48,965 bases of DNA from Aquibium carbonis (GTDB taxonomy: Bacteria; Pseudomonadota; Alphaproteobacteria; Rhizobiales; Rhizobiaceae), in assembly GCF_003970795.1 (NCBI RefSeq), contig NZ_RWKW01000027.1, forward strand, positions 1 to 48,965. Direction: 5' to 3'. Below the pieces are notes generated by a model, which ran no database searches, was not told the DNA's origin, and saw only the letters and a list, made by a program, of their open reading frames with translations. Each line of letters opens with the position of its first letter. Position 1 is the stretch's first letter. Made by a program: the position numbers and the translations under genes. Shown here one piece after another: positions 48,087 through 48,965 of the stretch.

Positions 48087-48317
48087 TCAGCCGCGTCGGC
48101 GCAGTTCGGGATTGGCTTCGATCTCGCGGGCCAGCGAGACGGCTGCGCTGACATAGGCTTCCTGGCGGGCGACGGACCAGTATTTCAGCTCGTCCAGCGG
48201 GATCGATTCGCCGGTGACCGCGCAGCGCACGAAGGCGCCCGGGCTGGCGACCTGAAAGTCCCCGTCCAGATATCTCAGTCGGGCTTCCCTCGCGCCGGGG
48301 CCTTCGAACCTGTTCAT
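48087..48317 (-). CDS. DUF2093 family protein
   Basis: A 76-residue protein matching DUF2093, a small alphaproteobacterial family of unknown function. Visible: YLDGDFQVASPGAFVRCAVTGE and LKYWSVARQEAY. ATG 48317 is chosen; the upstream in-frame extension has no family support. It is 74 bp downstream of mutL on the same strand, so possibly cotranscribed. Confidence 0.85.
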   Translation of the reverse strand: MNRFEGPGAREARLRYLDGDFQVASPGAFVRCAVTGESIPLDELKYWSVARQEAYVSAAVSLAREIEANPELRRRG

Positions 48318-48391
48318 CGCTCTCTCACTCGTCGCGCCCTTAGCGCCACAAATCCTTCGCCCGGTCAAGCTTCGGACATCGCATGCGCTCG

Positions 48392-48965
48392 TCAACGACG
48401 GCCGAACAGGCGCTCGATGTCGGTGAGCTTCAGTTCGATGTAGGTCGGACGCCCGTGGTTGCAGGTCCCGGAGCCGGGCGTCGCTTCCATCTGGCGCAGC
48501 AGGGCGTTCATCTCCTCCGGCCGCAGCCGGCGGCCCGAACGCACGGAGCCATGGCAGGCCATGGTGGCTGCGATGGCGTCGAGGCGCCCCTTCAGTCCGT
48601 CGGCCGAATCGGTGTCGGCGATCTCGTCGGCGAGGTCGCGCACGAGGCCCTGCACGTCGGTCTCGCCCAGCATGGCCGGAGTCTCGCGCACCGCCACGGC
48701 GCCGGGCCCGAAGCGTTCGAGGCCAAGGCCGAAGCGGGCGAGCGTGCCGGCATGGGCGGCCAGCCGCTCGGCGTCCTCCTCGGGAAGGTCGACGATTTCC
48801 GGCAGGAGCAGCATCTGCGCGGGCAGGGGGCGTGCGTGGATCGCCTGCTTCAGCGCCTCGTAGACCAGGCGTTCATGGGCGGCGTGCTGGTCGACGATCA
48901 CCAGCGAATCCTCCGTCTGGGCGACGATGTAGTTGGCATGGACCTGCGCGCGGGCGGCGCCGAGC
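48392..48965 (-). CDS. mutL: DNA mismatch repair protein MutL, C-terminal part
   Basis: The last 191 codons of mutL; the N-terminal ATPase lies past the right edge. The C-terminal dimerisation domain is complete. The endonuclease motif DQHA(X)2E(X)4E is present ([12 protein letters not shown]), as are the ACHGSVRSG segment and a CNHGRPTYI motif close to the C-terminus. MutL here is therefore of the latent-nuclease type, which nicks DNA in organisms without MutH. Confidence 0.95.
   Translation of the reverse strand, partial: LGAARAQVHANYIVAQTEDSLVIVDQHAAHERLVYEALKQAIHARPLPAQMLLLPEIVDLPEEDAERLAAHAGTLARFGLGLERFGPGAVAVRETPAMLGETDVQGLVRDLADEIADTDSADGLKGRLDAIAATMACHGSVRSGRRLRPEEMNALLRQMEATPGSGTCNHGRPTYIELKLTDIERLFGRR

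Overview
This GC-rich window carries about 43 protein genes and no rRNA, tRNA or CRISPR array that I can see. Gene content and order point to an alphaproteobacterium of the Hyphomicrobiales (Rhizobiales), most likely a Mesorhizobium-like member of the Phyllobacteriaceae. The signs are a hisS-hisZ-hisG operon with the short, HisZ-dependent HisG, a CIRCE-controlled groESL, DUF4170 and DUF2093 proteins beside lipid A genes, and intergenic palindromic repeats of the kind spread through Mesorhizobium genomes. Nearly all of it is ordinary chromosomal core. The accessory parts are one insertion sequence, two toxin-antitoxin pairs and the repeats.

Layout. 1-2743: a chemoreceptor running off the left edge and a pair of tiny membrane proteins, all on the minus strand. 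2840-6857: hisS, hisZ and hisG, with a different palindromic repeat in each gap. 6973-9185: a fatty-acyl-CoA ligase converging on a DoxX membrane protein across a shared terminator. 9330-10721: an IS4-type element lying inside an inverted pair of REP-like sequences. 10794-15675: fumarase C divergent from a three-gene TRAP transporter. 15709-16312: a hicAB pair. 16478-18720: groESL with terminator, promoter and CIRCE. 18951-22167: a TadG-like protein and a degenerate EAL-domain membrane protein. 22313-26647: a HAD phosphatase, ribF, two overlapping SDR genes and a MipA-type porin. 26711-27534: an Xre-RES toxin-antitoxin pair. 27816-32255: ileS, a lipoprotein and tadA. 32334-39030: an rluB-like pseudouridine synthase with very long basic tails, rsmD, an M16 peptidase pair and a patatin. 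39034-42313: a KefB-type antiporter and a MATE exporter. 42462-48065: an envelope cluster (pmbA, an inositol-phosphatase-family gene, DUF4170, a DUF374 acyltransferase, waaA, lpxK). 48087-48965: a DUF2093 gene and the 3' end of mutL.

How the parts work together. HisZ and HisG form the first enzyme of histidine synthesis and sit with HisS, which uses the product. The phosphatase-family gene, DUF4170, DUF374, waaA and lpxK are packed with overlapping ends and probably make one lipid A/Kdo transcript. The two M16 genes overlap and encode one catalytic and one non-catalytic subunit. groESL has a promoter readable by both the housekeeping and heat-shock sigma factors, with the HrcA operator just behind it.

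I did not find a convincing new multi-gene system. The points most worth checking are the stop/start-linked small frames that bridge the his operon gaps, the IS in a REP palindrome without a visible target duplication, the extra blocks in IleS, the paired small membrane proteins, and the 312-bp duplication in the basic tail of the pseudouridine synthase.
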